Shown here: positions 18,395 to 26,848 of the stretch, in pieces
Position numbering within the stretch: position 1 is the stretch's first letter
Layout of the letters: every line of letters begins with the position of its first letter
NCBI GenBank assembly: GCA_938015415.1
Contig: CALLPK010000032.1
Location: 1 to 59,272 of the forward strand
Reading direction: 5' to 3'
DNA from: an uncultured Saprospiraceae bacterium
Lineage (GTDB): Bacteria > Bacteroidota > Bacteroidia > Chitinophagales > Saprospiraceae
DNA: 59,272 nucleotides
The notes under the pieces: generated by a model
Told to the model about the DNA's origin: nothing
What the model saw: only the letters and a program-made list of their open reading frames with translations
Database searches by the model: none
Program-made: the position numbers and the translations under genes

Positions 18395-19087
18395 TTACTT
18401 ATTATTTTCTATAATAGCTTTCTTAACTTTCACTTTTTGCTCTCTCTGATTGACCAACTCAACTTTTGCCTCCTGTAATTTACCTTCGTAATCTTTAATT
18501 TTATTGGTCAATTCGATATTTTCCTTTTTCAATTTTTCAATCTCGTCACGGTTGTCGGCCAATTGATCTTTGGCGTCATTTTCGTCTTCCTCCAGTTCAT
18601 CAATTTTTTCTACGGTGTTTTCCACAATCTCCTCGTAGTAACCAGGTAGGAAATCATTTAGAAAAGCATACACCATGGTTTTCATTCTTCGGTATTCTTG
18701 GGGATAAGTGTTAGGGTCAACGTGTAAATCATAACCGAAAGATCCAAAAATATCCATTTCGGTATAATCTCCCTTATCAATAATTTTGGCGTTTAAATCC
18801 ATTTTGTTTTCAGAGATACCTTTAAGCTTTGATTTTTCAACTTTTAAAACATCTTTGTTTTTTAAAAAACCAATTCCGTCTACGTCCACGTCATAATTGT
18901 CTTCCATCCAATCCCTGTAAGCCTTTTTAACCGTTTTTGAATCTGGCTTAAGGATTACTTTGATGGAAGGCTGATTTTGATCATCATAATTTATAGTTTG
19001 ATCAGTGACCGCTAATTCTTGTCCGCTAAGGCTAAAGGCAGTCAAAAAAAATGAGAAGAAAATTAAAATTAAAATATTATTTTTCAT
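18395..19087 (-). CDS. Secreted protein with C-terminal coiled coil
   Basis: A 230-residue protein with a signal peptide (about 1-23, hydrophobic and ending LSGQ). Residues 24-145 form a compact domain containing KKAYRDWMEDNYDVDVDGIGFL, ISENKMDLNAKI and GSFGYDLHVDPNTYPQEYRRMK. Residues 155-230 are a highly charged coiled coil (heptads such as VEKIDELEEDENDAKDQL). A periplasmic location is expected. I do not recognise the family; similar small exported proteins with one helical tail occur in Bacteroidota. It is monocistronic with its own terminator. Confidence 0.75.
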   Translation of the reverse strand: MKNNILILIFFSFFLTAFSLSGQELAVTDQTINYDDQNQPSIKVILKPDSKTVKKAYRDWMEDNYDVDVDGIGFLKNKDVLKVEKSKLKGISENKMDLNAKIIDKGDYTEMDIFGSFGYDLHVDPNTYPQEYRRMKTMVYAFLNDFLPGYYEEIVENTVEKIDELEEDENDAKDQLADNRDEIEKLKKENIELTNKIKDYEGKLQEAKVELVNQREQKVKVKKAIIENNK

Positions 19088-19314
19088 GATTAAATCTATT
19101 TGAATTAAAAAATAAAACAGGTAAATAAGAAAATATTATTTGCTCGTTTTTGCAGTTTGTCTTATGATTCGAAAACGGATCGACTAGTCATTTGTTCAGG
19201 ATTTTATGCAAATAATGAACAACGAAGACCTTGAAGCATTTTAACTATAGTGTCTCACAGACAATTTCAAAAGTTGTTTATAATGGCCAAAATCTTTATT
19301 AAAAAAAATATAAA

Positions 19315-19671
19315 ATGGATAAGCAAAAATCGTACAGCAAAGATGATTTAAAAGGATTTAAAAAGATTCTTAAACGTAAATTGAAAAAAGCGAAAGAAGA
19401 ACGCAGTCAGTTAAAAGCATTGTACATCAACCAAAAAAATTACATCGGAAACGCCGTATCTGCCGGAGCGGGAATTGGTCAATATATGCCCGAAAAAGCA
19501 ATGCTTAGAAAATTGAGGAATCGTATGGGAAACAAAGTGAGGAAGTTAGAAGAAGCAATGGACCGGATTGAAAATGGTACCTACGGAATCTGTGAGAAGA
19601 CTGGCGAATTAATTGACAAAAAGCGTTTAAAAGCTAAACCTACGGCAACGAAAATTATTCGAAATAATTAA
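19315..19671 (+). CDS. DksA/TraR-family protein with degenerate zinc finger
   Basis: 118 residues. Residues 1-85 form a basic coiled-coil arm and the end carries the DksA/TraR signature ENGTYGICEKTGELIDKKRLKAKPTAT. Classical DksA has four cysteines here; only the first (in GIC) is kept, and the second finger half lies in LKAKPTATKI. Family members bind RNA polymerase through the secondary channel and tune rRNA and stress transcription. The loss of zinc ligands is common in Bacteroidota forms. The gene is monocistronic with a strong terminator just behind it. Confidence 0.8.
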   Translation: MDKQKSYSKDDLKGFKKILKRKLKKAKEERSQLKALYINQKNYIGNAVSAGAGIGQYMPEKAMLRKLRNRMGNKVRKLEEAMDRIENGTYGICEKTGELIDKKRLKAKPTATKIIRNN

Positions 19672-19693
19672 CAGCCTTGGACAGTTAATAGGT

Positions 19694-19730
19694 AAGCCCG
19701 GCTTTCTTAAAGAAAGTCGGGCTTTTGTAT
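19694..19730. terminator. Bidirectional terminator between DksA-like and ECF sigma genes
   Basis: A 15-bp stem (AAGCCCGGCTTTCTT with AAGAAAGTCGGGCTT, one G-U pair) with a one-base loop, followed by TTTTG on the plus strand. The convergent sigma gene ends 25 bases further on, so one hairpin may serve both. Confidence 0.8.
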
Positions 19731-19748
19731 GAAGTTATTTTCTCTCCT

Positions 19749-20333
19749 CTAAGCGGACATGAGCAATAACTGCTGCTCGCTGTCTAGTATTTTTCTAAGT
19801 TCTTTGATGGCGATTCGTATTCTTGATTTTACTGTTCCGAGTGGAATCATTAACTTTTTTTCGACCTCTCTTTGTGAATATCCCTGAAAATAGATCAGGT
19901 CGATCAGGGTACGGTGTTTTTCGTCCAGAGAACGAATTATTTTTTGCAGACCAGAATCTTCAATGGTAATATAACTAGATCGAATCTCTTTTTGTAAAAA
20001 AATCGTATTGGTGAGACTTTGTACTTGTTTTGTTTGCCTAAAGGGAGCAGACCGAATTTTATCAATCGCTGTATTGCGGGCAATTCTAACGAGCCAAGTA
20101 AAAAGCCGTCCTTTTTCAGGATTATAATGCTTAGCGTTGCGCCAGATTTTTACAAAAGAATCCTGTAAAACTTCCTGAGCATAATTTTCCGACTTTACAA
20201 TCTTGAGAATCACCCCGTAGAGTACTGCGGAATAGTTTTTATAGATTATCGGAATCGCCTTTTGATCTTCTCTCTGCAGATAACTAACAATGATAGCTTC
20301 CAGAGGTCTTTTTTGTTGAAGAGAAATCTCCAT
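19749..20333 (-). CDS. ECF-type RNA polymerase sigma factor
   Basis: A 194-residue two-domain sigma factor. Region 2 includes NYAQEVLQDSFVKIWRNA and EKGRLFTWLVRIARNTAIDKIRS. Region 4 has the HTH GYSQREVEKKLMIPLGTVKSRIRIAI. It is paralogous to the sigma factor at 8280-8825; both end in short basic or acidic tails without extra domains. No anti-sigma gene lies directly next to it, so it may share or lack one. The upstream 147-base gap is expected to hold its promoter. Confidence 0.9.
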   Translation of the reverse strand: MEISLQQKRPLEAIIVSYLQREDQKAIPIIYKNYSAVLYGVILKIVKSENYAQEVLQDSFVKIWRNAKHYNPEKGRLFTWLVRIARNTAIDKIRSAPFRQTKQVQSLTNTIFLQKEIRSSYITIEDSGLQKIIRSLDEKHRTLIDLIYFQGYSQREVEKKLMIPLGTVKSRIRIAIKELRKILDSEQQLLLMSA

Positions 20334-20480
20334 GTTGTGTGGTTTTAAAGTTGGTAAAGCCTTTTAATAAGTATAAATATGATGGAAAGTGGGGTGCGTG
20401 GCTCTAAAACTTGATAACATCTGATTTGTTCAGTCATATAGGAAAATAAAATATTAAAGAGGGTAAGAAGCAGGTATCGT

Positions 20481-21851
20481 CTACTCAATGTATACGGTTT
20501 TGATATTGACAAATGCCCGGATTCCTTCTTCCGAAAGCTCACGACCGTAACCACTTGCTTTGATACCTCCAAAGGGTAATCTGGGATCCGATTTTACGTA
20601 TGCATTCACAAAACAGGAACCGGCGGCCAGTTTTTGGGCAGCAATTACCTCCCCTTTTTTCAGATTTTCGGTAAAAACGGCAGCTCCCAGTCCAAAACGC
20701 GAATCATTGGCGATCTTAATCGCTTCTGCCTCGTCCCTGACCTTAATCACCGAGGCGACGGGCCCAAATAACTCGTCATCGTAGGCGGGCATTCCCGGCT
20801 GCACGTCCACGAGGATCGTAGGCGGGTAAAATGCGCCCTTTCGTCTTTTAGAAATCTTACCGCCGAGAATAATTTTGGCACCTTTTTTAACGCTTTCCAT
20901 TACTTGTTCGTGTAGTTCATCACGTAAATCAAAGCGTGCCATTGGTCCCATTTCAGTTTTTAATTTAGTGGGATTACCTATTTTAATCGCCTTCATTTTG
21001 GCTTTAAATTTTTCGATAAATTGCTCGTAAATTTCTTCTACAACCACAAATCTTTTAGCACCGATACAACTCTGTCCGGCATTCAGGAGCCGACTGGTCA
21101 CACAGGCTTTGACCGCCTGGTTGAGGTTGGCGTCGGCGAGGATCAGGTAAGCGTCGTTGCCGCCGAGTTCGAGCACCGTTTTTTTGATTTCTGCGCCGGC
21201 AGTGGCCGCTACCGCACTTCCTGCTGGCCCGCTTCCGGTGAGTGTTGCGGCGGCAACTTTCGGATTTTTGAGAATAGTTTTGACCTGGTCACTAGAGATG
21301 AGCAGCGTAGCGAAAAGTCCTTTGGGAAAACCTGCTTTTTCAAAAATATCGGCAATGGCGAGGGCGCTTGCTGGTACGTTGGACGCGTGTTTGAGTATTC
21401 CGGCATTTCCGGCCATCAACGCCGGAGCGGCAAAACGAAAGACCTGCCAAAACGGAAAATTCCACGGCATCACCGCCAGAACCACGCCGAGGGGCTGGTA
21501 GGTAACATAACTCTTACTAGCATCCGTTTTGATGAACTTTTTTTTCAAAAATTTGGGTGCGTTTTCTGCGTAATACCTACATACCCAGGCACATTTTTCA
21601 ATTTCAGCGATGGCTTCCTTACGAATCTTTCCGGTTTCGGTCGTCATCATTTCGGCGTAGGTATTTTTATTTTTCAATAAAATTTTACCCGCCTTTTTCA
21701 GCAATTTACTCCGGTACTTAAAATCACTGGTTTGCCAGATTTTTTGGGTGTCGTGAGCTTGATCAATGATTTTTTTTACCTCTTTATTGTCAATTTTAGG
21801 GTAAGACTTGACTTTTTTTCCGTTGTAAGGATTAATGATTTCTATGGCCAT
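20481..21851 (-). CDS. NAD(P)-dependent aldehyde / succinate-semialdehyde dehydrogenase
   Basis: Aldehyde dehydrogenase superfamily, 456 residues, cytoplasmic, oxidising an aldehyde to the acid with NAD(P). Key residues are visible: oxyanion N131 in MPWNFPFW, K154 in GILKHA, the TGSGPAG nucleotide loop near 205, general base E228 in LELGGND and nucleophile C262 in GQSCIGAKR. The pattern GVVLAVMPWNFPFWQVFRFAAPALMAGN resembles the YneI/GabD1 group of succinate-semialdehyde dehydrogenases. The lysine-rich composition suggests no special targeting. It stands alone; substrate assignment is by subfamily resemblance. Confidence 0.88.
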   Translation of the reverse strand: MAIEIINPYNGKKVKSYPKIDNKEVKKIIDQAHDTQKIWQTSDFKYRSKLLKKAGKILLKNKNTYAEMMTTETGKIRKEAIAEIEKCAWVCRYYAENAPKFLKKKFIKTDASKSYVTYQPLGVVLAVMPWNFPFWQVFRFAAPALMAGNAGILKHASNVPASALAIADIFEKAGFPKGLFATLLISSDQVKTILKNPKVAAATLTGSGPAGSAVAATAGAEIKKTVLELGGNDAYLILADANLNQAVKACVTSRLLNAGQSCIGAKRFVVVEEIYEQFIEKFKAKMKAIKIGNPTKLKTEMGPMARFDLRDELHEQVMESVKKGAKIILGGKISKRRKGAFYPPTILVDVQPGMPAYDDELFGPVASVIKVRDEAEAIKIANDSRFGLGAAVFTENLKKGEVIAAQKLAAGSCFVNAYVKSDPRLPFGGIKASGYGRELSEEGIRAFVNIKTVYIE

Positions 21852-22224
21852 GATGGGTAGAGTAGAGGTGAAGAAGAAAGCGTTTGGAGTATAAAAAACA
21901 GGTTAGCTAATTGTTCAATTTTCTTCACAATTAAGAAAAAAATTTTAACCGATTGAGTAGAGCAATAATTTATGAAAAGGACAGAAAGTATTTGAAAGGG
22001 AGAAATGGAAATGAGGCAACGACAGCCTCGCCTAAGCGAGAACTGTCGTCAAAGAGCCCCATTTATCGTTAACATCTTAGAGATGATATTATAAGTTCTC
22101 AGTGATGCAAAGATAAGGGTATTAGCTAGTATAAGTATAGTCCGATTGGGAGAAAAAATATACCGATTGGGATTTTCAATTAGTATTGAAAATTCGATAA
22201 AATTTATTATTAATTAAAAATTAA
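21852..22224. other. Intergenic region with a two-stem hairpin
   Basis: 373 bases between aldehyde dehydrogenase and the AraC-type regulator, both on the minus strand. Positions 22019-22049 form a two-part hairpin: outer stem ACGACAG / CTGTCGT, inner stem CTCGC / GCGAG around CTAA. It lacks a T-tract on either strand, so it is not a standard terminator. It could be a leader structure of the dehydrogenase mRNA, a protein-binding palindrome or a repeat-family member. Confidence 0.6.
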
Positions 22225-23265
22225 CTAATGTTTAACAGATTGATTAACAGATACTTTTGTTTGGATGTTTTTTAGATAGTCCTTTGGCAGAATACCATAT
22301 TTCTCTTTAAATTTACGGGCAAAATGGCTCTGATTGGTATAACCTACTTCGTGAGCAGCTGCTTTGACGGAGATACTTTGGAGGAGTAAAAGAGAAGCTC
22401 TTTCAAGTCGTTCGTTCCGGAGATATTTATTAATGGTTGTTTCAAAAATGGCCTTAAATCCCGATTTTAATTTTTGTTGATTGATGCCTGCCTTTTTAGC
22501 GAGGGCTTCGATGGTCGGAGGGTTTTGAATATCTTTAATTAAGAGATCTCTGGCAAATTTGATTTTATCGACATCATATTTGCGGATCATAACCTGTTTG
22601 TCGGGAGAAAGTAAATCATCGGTGAATTGCCGTATTTGCCGGCTTAGAAGTTCGAGGGCTTTTCCTTCGAGATAGGTACTCCGAACCAGTCCTTTTTGTT
22701 CGTTCTTGATGATTTTATTCATACATTCAGCGGCGGAAATGCTATAGTTGCCCTGGTAAAAAAAGGTTTTTTCGGATTTGGAATCGGAAAAAATATTCTG
22801 CAGTTTATCGGGCATTTTTTCGACAATGCAATCTATTTTTTTGAGATATCTTTCTCGTTCAATTAGTAGAGAGGCGTAGACAATTTTTCGTTTGCCGGGG
22901 ATCATAAATTCCTGAGTGCTATTTCTCGGACAGGCCGTTACGCTGCCCTGTAGTGGATTTAAATGATAACGAATATCTCCGTTGTTGAAACTATGCCAGA
23001 TTTCTCCTTCGATTTCGAAATTGAATTGCAGGGGAGCAGGAGCAGCATCCGAAAATTCCAAAACCCAGTCTTCGTTGAGCATACAGTCATAAACCATAAA
23101 TGCGATCCCATCACTAAAAATAAATCCACCAATCTTACCTCTGCCAATTGGCGCAGAGAGCTCAATGACTTCTTCGAGGCAATCCGTATGAGAGGTCATC
23201 CCTAACTGTTTTGCTAAACTTTTGATAAAAGAATGTGGATGGTACTTGTCGAACTTTAATTTCAT
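22225..23265 (-). CDS. AraC family transcriptional regulator
   Basis: A 346-residue regulator. The C-terminal 100 residues hold two HTHs: TIEALAKKAGINQQKLKSGF, then the AraC signature VGYTNQSHFARKFKEKYGILPKDYL. The N-terminal 230 residues look like a sensing domain without clear cupin motifs. The segment NEQKGLVRSTYLEGKALELLSRQIRQF is typical of the Bacteroidota/PchR-like AraC group, in which ligands are often siderophores. The target is unknown; the divergent or downstream aldehyde dehydrogenase on the same strand is one candidate. Confidence 0.88.
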   Translation of the reverse strand: MKLKFDKYHPHSFIKSLAKQLGMTSHTDCLEEVIELSAPIGRGKIGGFIFSDGIAFMVYDCMLNEDWVLEFSDAAPAPLQFNFEIEGEIWHSFNNGDIRYHLNPLQGSVTACPRNSTQEFMIPGKRKIVYASLLIERERYLKKIDCIVEKMPDKLQNIFSDSKSEKTFFYQGNYSISAAECMNKIIKNEQKGLVRSTYLEGKALELLSRQIRQFTDDLLSPDKQVMIRKYDVDKIKFARDLLIKDIQNPPTIEALAKKAGINQQKLKSGFKAIFETTINKYLRNERLERASLLLLQSISVKAAAHEVGYTNQSHFARKFKEKYGILPKDYLKNIQTKVSVNQSVKH

Positions 23266-23331
23266 AATTGTATAACATTTAAGATGGTTTACCAGTAACC
23301 TGTGGGTATAAATTATTTGACTTGAAAATGT

Positions 23332-24321
23332 TCAGCTAAATATTGATAATTCGCTGCTTACTTCACCTTCGTCTTCCAGGTTTATTTCAAGTAATACCGG
23401 GTAGTGATCGCTACCAATTGCTTTTAATTTTTTGATGGTGATCAGTTTAAAATGTTTGCTGACAAAAAAGTGATCTACCGGAAATTGGAAGACCGGAATC
23501 AAGGCGTTATAGGTATTAAAAAAACCACGACCAATTCGTGGGTCCAGCAATCCACTGATCTGTTTAAAATTGACGGTAATTTTTGACCAGCCAACGTCGT
23601 TGAGGTCACCGGTAACAATGGTCGGTTTTGAATTAATATTAGATAAACCCGCTACCATAATTAACTCGATGTCTTTTTTTTCGGGTTGTGTCCACGGTGC
23701 GGGTGGACGAGGGTGTAAACCAAGTAGTTGAATGTCTCGGTTGTGAAATTTTATACTGGTATGAATAGAAGGAATATCCTTTTGTACCATATATTTTACT
23801 TCCGAATTTTCCAGTTTCAATTTGGAATACAAAGCTATGCCATAGGTATTGTCCAGCGGATTAAGAACCGTGTAGGGATAATTAGTTCTCAAACGGTCGA
23901 TGGCATCCAGCCAAATCTGATCCACTTCTGTCAGGAGAAAAACATCCGGATTTATTTCTTCTATCAAATTGATCAGGTTTTGGTACTTTTTATTTTTTAG
24001 CCGGACGTTAACGGAGAGTACACTAATTTTACCATCTGTTTTGGTGGTCGCCAGAAGCTCTTTTTTACTAAAAGGAAAAAAGGGCGTAATGATCATTAAG
24101 TGGTAAAGTAGCCCGATAAAAAGAATAGCCATCGTCACCAAAACCCACGGAGTTGACAGGGGCAAGAAAAAAATTGCAAAAACGATCAGGAGAAACATAA
24201 CCGAAGCGATGTGGACACGACTTACATCACATACTTTCACCCACCAGTTTGTTTTTCTTGAGCTGCTGACCATCGTACCAATCATGGTAATGGCCGCCAG
24301 TATTTGAAAAGTCAGTTCCAT
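23332..24321 (-). CDS. Membrane-anchored endonuclease/exonuclease/phosphatase (EEP) family protein
   Basis: A 329-residue protein with three N-terminal membrane helices in the first 90 residues, then a DNase I-like EEP domain. Visible motifs are ISVLSVNVRLKNKKY (first metal-site Asn), VFLLTEVD (catalytic Glu), LGLHPRPPAPW, VTGDLNDVGW (catalytic Asp/Asn) and IGSDHYPVLLEI (catalytic Asp-His). The catalytic set is intact. The domain should face the periplasm; substrates of such anchored EEP proteins (nucleic acid or phospholipid headgroups) are not established. No operon partner is tightly linked. Confidence 0.87.
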   Translation of the reverse strand: MELTFQILAAITMIGTMVSSSRKTNWWVKVCDVSRVHIASVMFLLIVFAIFFLPLSTPWVLVTMAILFIGLLYHLMIITPFFPFSKKELLATTKTDGKISVLSVNVRLKNKKYQNLINLIEEINPDVFLLTEVDQIWLDAIDRLRTNYPYTVLNPLDNTYGIALYSKLKLENSEVKYMVQKDIPSIHTSIKFHNRDIQLLGLHPRPPAPWTQPEKKDIELIMVAGLSNINSKPTIVTGDLNDVGWSKITVNFKQISGLLDPRIGRGFFNTYNALIPVFQFPVDHFFVSKHFKLITIKKLKAIGSDHYPVLLEINLEDEGEVSSELSIFS

Positions 24322-24471
24322 AGTCCGTTTATAATCAAAAAATCTAAAGGTAGGTTTAAATTCTTACATCTTCTTGGAACACCCTGAATTAAGTAGGTTG
24401 CTGTACATTTTGAATCTTGCGGTTAGTACGATAACAAAAACTGGCGAAATTATTTGGGCTGAATAAATAAC

Positions 24472-25410
24472 TCATTTCACATCTTTTACCTCTTTTTCAA
24501 TCTCGTAACTCTCCACCTTTACGGCGTAATCCATTGCTTTGATTTTCTTACCTTTCATTTCGGTATGAACCCGGGTATAAACGGCTCCAAACATGACAAT
24601 GATAGAGGCGTAAAAAACCCAGACCATGATGACCATGATACTTCCGGCGGCATCGTAAAGTCCTGCTACGTTACTGGTACCGATGTAAAAACTGATCAGG
24701 TATTTTCCAGCCATAAAGAGTAAGCTGGTCAGGGTTGCCCCAAACCAGGTATCGTTCCATTTAAGACGAGCATCTGGTAGGAATTTAAACATCAGCGCGA
24801 ATAATAGCGTAATCACTACAAATGGCAATATCCAGGTAGTAAGAATAGAAAGAATAATCGAAAATCCACCATATAATTGCTGGAGGTAATTACCAAATGT
24901 TTCCAGAAAGGCGTTGACAGAAAGGGAGACCAACATCACAAACGCAATTCCGATAATGAGTGCAAATGATAAGATGCGATCCATCACCATTTTTAAAATA
25001 GCCCAACCTTCCGCCTTGGCTTTAACGTCAAAGATTTTATTTAAGGCACTTTGCATCGTTACCAAAACTGTAGTAGAAGTAAAAATTAAAATTCCAATTC
25101 CCAGAATGGTGGCCCAGAGCGTTGGTTCAAAAACATTCATTTTTTCTATCGTCTTAAATAATTCGCTGGCTCCATCAGCTCCTACCAAACTACCTATTTG
25201 ATTACGCATCGCTTCTTCGACGGTCGCTTTATTGTAAAAGCGGGTGGTAGTATACAGAATAATCAATAACATGGGCGGTAACGAAAATATCGTGTAATAC
25301 GACAACGCGGCAGCGTGCGTAAAAATATCGTCTTCACTAAATTTTACCAGACTTGCTTTTAAAATTTTCCAATGAGAATAATCTGTTTTCGGATCGAAGG
25401 GAGTGTCCAT
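24472..25410 (-). CDS. YihY/virulence factor BrkB family membrane protein
   Basis: 312 residues with six predicted membrane segments starting at FTHAAALSYYTIFSLPPMLLIIL (the conserved A-L-x-Y/F motif of the family). Gly- and Pro-rich helices follow, including ATILGIGILIFTSTTVLVTMQSALNKIFDV and IMVIMVWVFYASIIVMFGAVYTRV. The charged C-terminal tail is cytoplasmic. The family function is not settled. Start and upstream stop overlap by one base (TAATG), so it is translated with the three small upstream genes of the envelope block. Confidence 0.9.
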   Translation of the reverse strand: MDTPFDPKTDYSHWKILKASLVKFSEDDIFTHAAALSYYTIFSLPPMLLIILYTTTRFYNKATVEEAMRNQIGSLVGADGASELFKTIEKMNVFEPTLWATILGIGILIFTSTTVLVTMQSALNKIFDVKAKAEGWAILKMVMDRILSFALIIGIAFVMLVSLSVNAFLETFGNYLQQLYGGFSIILSILTTWILPFVVITLLFALMFKFLPDARLKWNDTWFGATLTSLLFMAGKYLISFYIGTSNVAGLYDAAGSIMVIMVWVFYASIIVMFGAVYTRVHTEMKGKKIKAMDYAVKVESYEIEKEVKDVK

Positions 25411-25808
25411 TAAACGACTTTTTTAAGGGGGTGCTTTTGAGAATTTGATTCCGGACCGGTAGCAGACGTTTTGTTGTTATCTTCCTCTTTTCCCATTTTC
25501 TTAAAAAAGTAAGCCTGCGCAAAACCCACGGCGAGCGGCAATACTTTTTCCAGTATACCGGCCGATGATTCTTTTGCTGCTCTTTGTTCTTTTTTATCAC
25601 CGGACATAGAAGCAACTGTTTTAACTGCCGCAAAACCCAAACCAATAGCTCCACCGGTAAGCGCCACATTTTTTATCAAAAAATCCTTTGCCTGATCACG
25701 GTTGGTGCCCAGGCTTTTGACGAAAGCCTGTCTGGCCAGTTCCATTTTTATCTTCAATTTTTTTTGTTCTTCTTCCAATTCTTCGAGAGAGGTAATATTC
25801 TTTTTCAT
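25410..25808 (-). CDS. Small envelope protein of the YtxH/holin/YihY block
   Basis: 132 residues of unknown function. A charged coiled-coil N-terminus (SLEELEEEQKKLKIKMELARQAF) leads into two weakly hydrophobic segments (about 47-70 and 85-102, for example NVALTGGAIGLGFAAVKTV). The tail is basic and Ser/Lys-rich. Overlaps with YihY and the 10-base gap to the holin-like gene indicate one operon. It is probably an inner-membrane partner of the neighbours. Confidence 0.7.
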   Translation of the reverse strand: MKKNITSLEELEEEQKKLKIKMELARQAFVKSLGTNRDQAKDFLIKNVALTGGAIGLGFAAVKTVASMSGDKKEQRAAKESSAGILEKVLPLAVGFAQAYFFKKMGKEEDNNKTSATGPESNSQKHPLKKVV

Positions 25809-25818
25809 AATTTGTTTT

Positions 25819-26166
25819 TTAATCCAGCATTTCGCTGATAATCATTTTCGTCAGTGGATTGGTAACGATCTGTTTCTTAAAAAAGAAAACAAGAATAGCT
25901 GCCAGCGCATAAACACCCGTTATTAATAAAAATGCCAATCCGTAAGATCCCCAGGCTTGACCAATCAGGAGTCCGAGCGCAACGGATAAAAATAAAATTA
26001 CCATGAAAGCTAAAAAAGAAATGATCGCCAAAGTAACGAGATGCGAAGTAGTTTTTGCCATCCGCTTGGAAGCCTCCAGATGAAAATAATCAACCTGTTG
26101 TTCTAAATATATTTTGGCGTACTCGACCGTCTCATCGACGGAAGAAAGTAATTGTTTGGTTTTCAT
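25819..26166 (-). CDS. Phage-holin-family (DUF1469-like) membrane protein
   Basis: 115 residues. An N-terminal helix with acidic/basic residues (VDETVEYAKIYLEQQVDYFHLEASKRMAK) is followed by two membrane helices (LVTLAIISFLAFMVILFLSVALGLL and GLAFLLITGVYALAAILVFFF). This pattern matches the putative superfamily III holin-like/Actinobacteriophage holin group, which is common in non-phage stress operons. No phage genes are present, so a lysis role is unlikely. It lies 94 bases behind the YtxH gene. Confidence 0.8.
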   Translation of the reverse strand: MKTKQLLSSVDETVEYAKIYLEQQVDYFHLEASKRMAKTTSHLVTLAIISFLAFMVILFLSVALGLLIGQAWGSYGLAFLLITGVYALAAILVFFFKKQIVTNPLTKMIISEMLD

Positions 26167-26260
26167 GATGTTAAGTTTGTTACTAAAAAAAGAATACCGG
26201 AGAATTTATTGGAGTAATAAAACCTCCGGTATTTGGGGTTAGTTGCGATTTGGACGAGAC

Positions 26261-26746
26261 CTATGCGTTGTCTATCTTCCCGTTGACGAATTCTGTCTGC
26301 TCCTGAATGACCCGTCGCGCTTTTTCTGCACCCGTTTCGATACGGCCATTAACGTTTTCCACTACGTTTTCGGCGGCGTTACTGGTGGAAGAAATCTTAT
26401 CCTTGATAGTTTCCGAAGCTTTGTTGGCCCAGTCCTTGGTTGTTTCTGCGGCAGAGGTTAATTTATCTTTGGTCGTATCTGCAGCACTTGATAATTTATC
26501 TTTGGTCGTTTCGGCTGCGTAAGATAATTTCTCCTTAGCTGTTTCTGTTGCGCTGGAAAGTTTATCTGAAATCTGTTCAGAATTTTTCTTTACACTCTCT
26601 TTTACCTCTTTTTCCAGTGCCTTAATTTTCTTTTTGGTTTTCCGTTGAAACTCCTGTCCATCTTCGGAAGCCATATAATATCCAGCTGCCGCTCCAGCAA
26701 CCAAACCAATTCCAAGTCCTAATAATAATTTACTATCCTTTTCCAT
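26261..26746 (-). CDS. YtxH domain-containing protein with LEA-like 11-residue repeats
   Basis: The start at 26746 gives MEKDSKLLLGLGIGLVAGAAAGYYMASEDG, an exact YtxH-type opening (one Gly/Ala-rich membrane helix then a charged segment); a longer upstream frame adds 33 unlikely residues. Residues 55-130 repeat an 11-residue pattern such as AAETTKDKLSSAADTTKDKL, as in late-embryogenesis-abundant and apolipoprotein-like amphipathic helices. YtxH proteins are general-stress proteins; the repeats suggest membrane or desiccation protection. It is the first gene of the row leading to YihY. Confidence 0.83.
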   Translation of the reverse strand: MEKDSKLLLGLGIGLVAGAAAGYYMASEDGQEFQRKTKKKIKALEKEVKESVKKNSEQISDKLSSATETAKEKLSYAAETTKDKLSSAADTTKDKLTSAAETTKDWANKASETIKDKISSTSNAAENVVENVNGRIETGAEKARRVIQEQTEFVNGKIDNA

Positions 26747-26775
26747 TTTTAATAATTTTGGTGGTTTAAAAAATA

Positions 26776-26806
26776 TGTACACACGTGCTGTACACACGTG
26801 CTGTAC
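26776..26806. repeat. Tandem 13-bp repeat upstream of the YtxH gene
   Basis: TGTACACACGTGC occurs twice in direct succession, followed by a third truncated TGTAC. Each unit contains CACGTG and is framed by GTAC, so the block also reads as spaced inverted repeats. It lies 30-60 bases before the YtxH start on the minus strand, where an operator would be expected. Confidence 0.75.
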
Positions 26807-26848
26807 GTTGAGAAATTTCCGCTGTGAAAAATTAATCAGCAGCACGTT

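Noticed and set aside
21021-21680. 219-codon plus-strand frame opposite the aldehyde dehydrogenase
   Set aside because: It is fully antisense to a gene with all catalytic residues in place; the predicted product is low-complexity and matches no family I know.
25819-26166. Prophage suspicion from the holin-like gene
   Set aside because: No phage structural, replication or integrase gene is near; this holin-like family is usual in stress operons of Bacteroidota.
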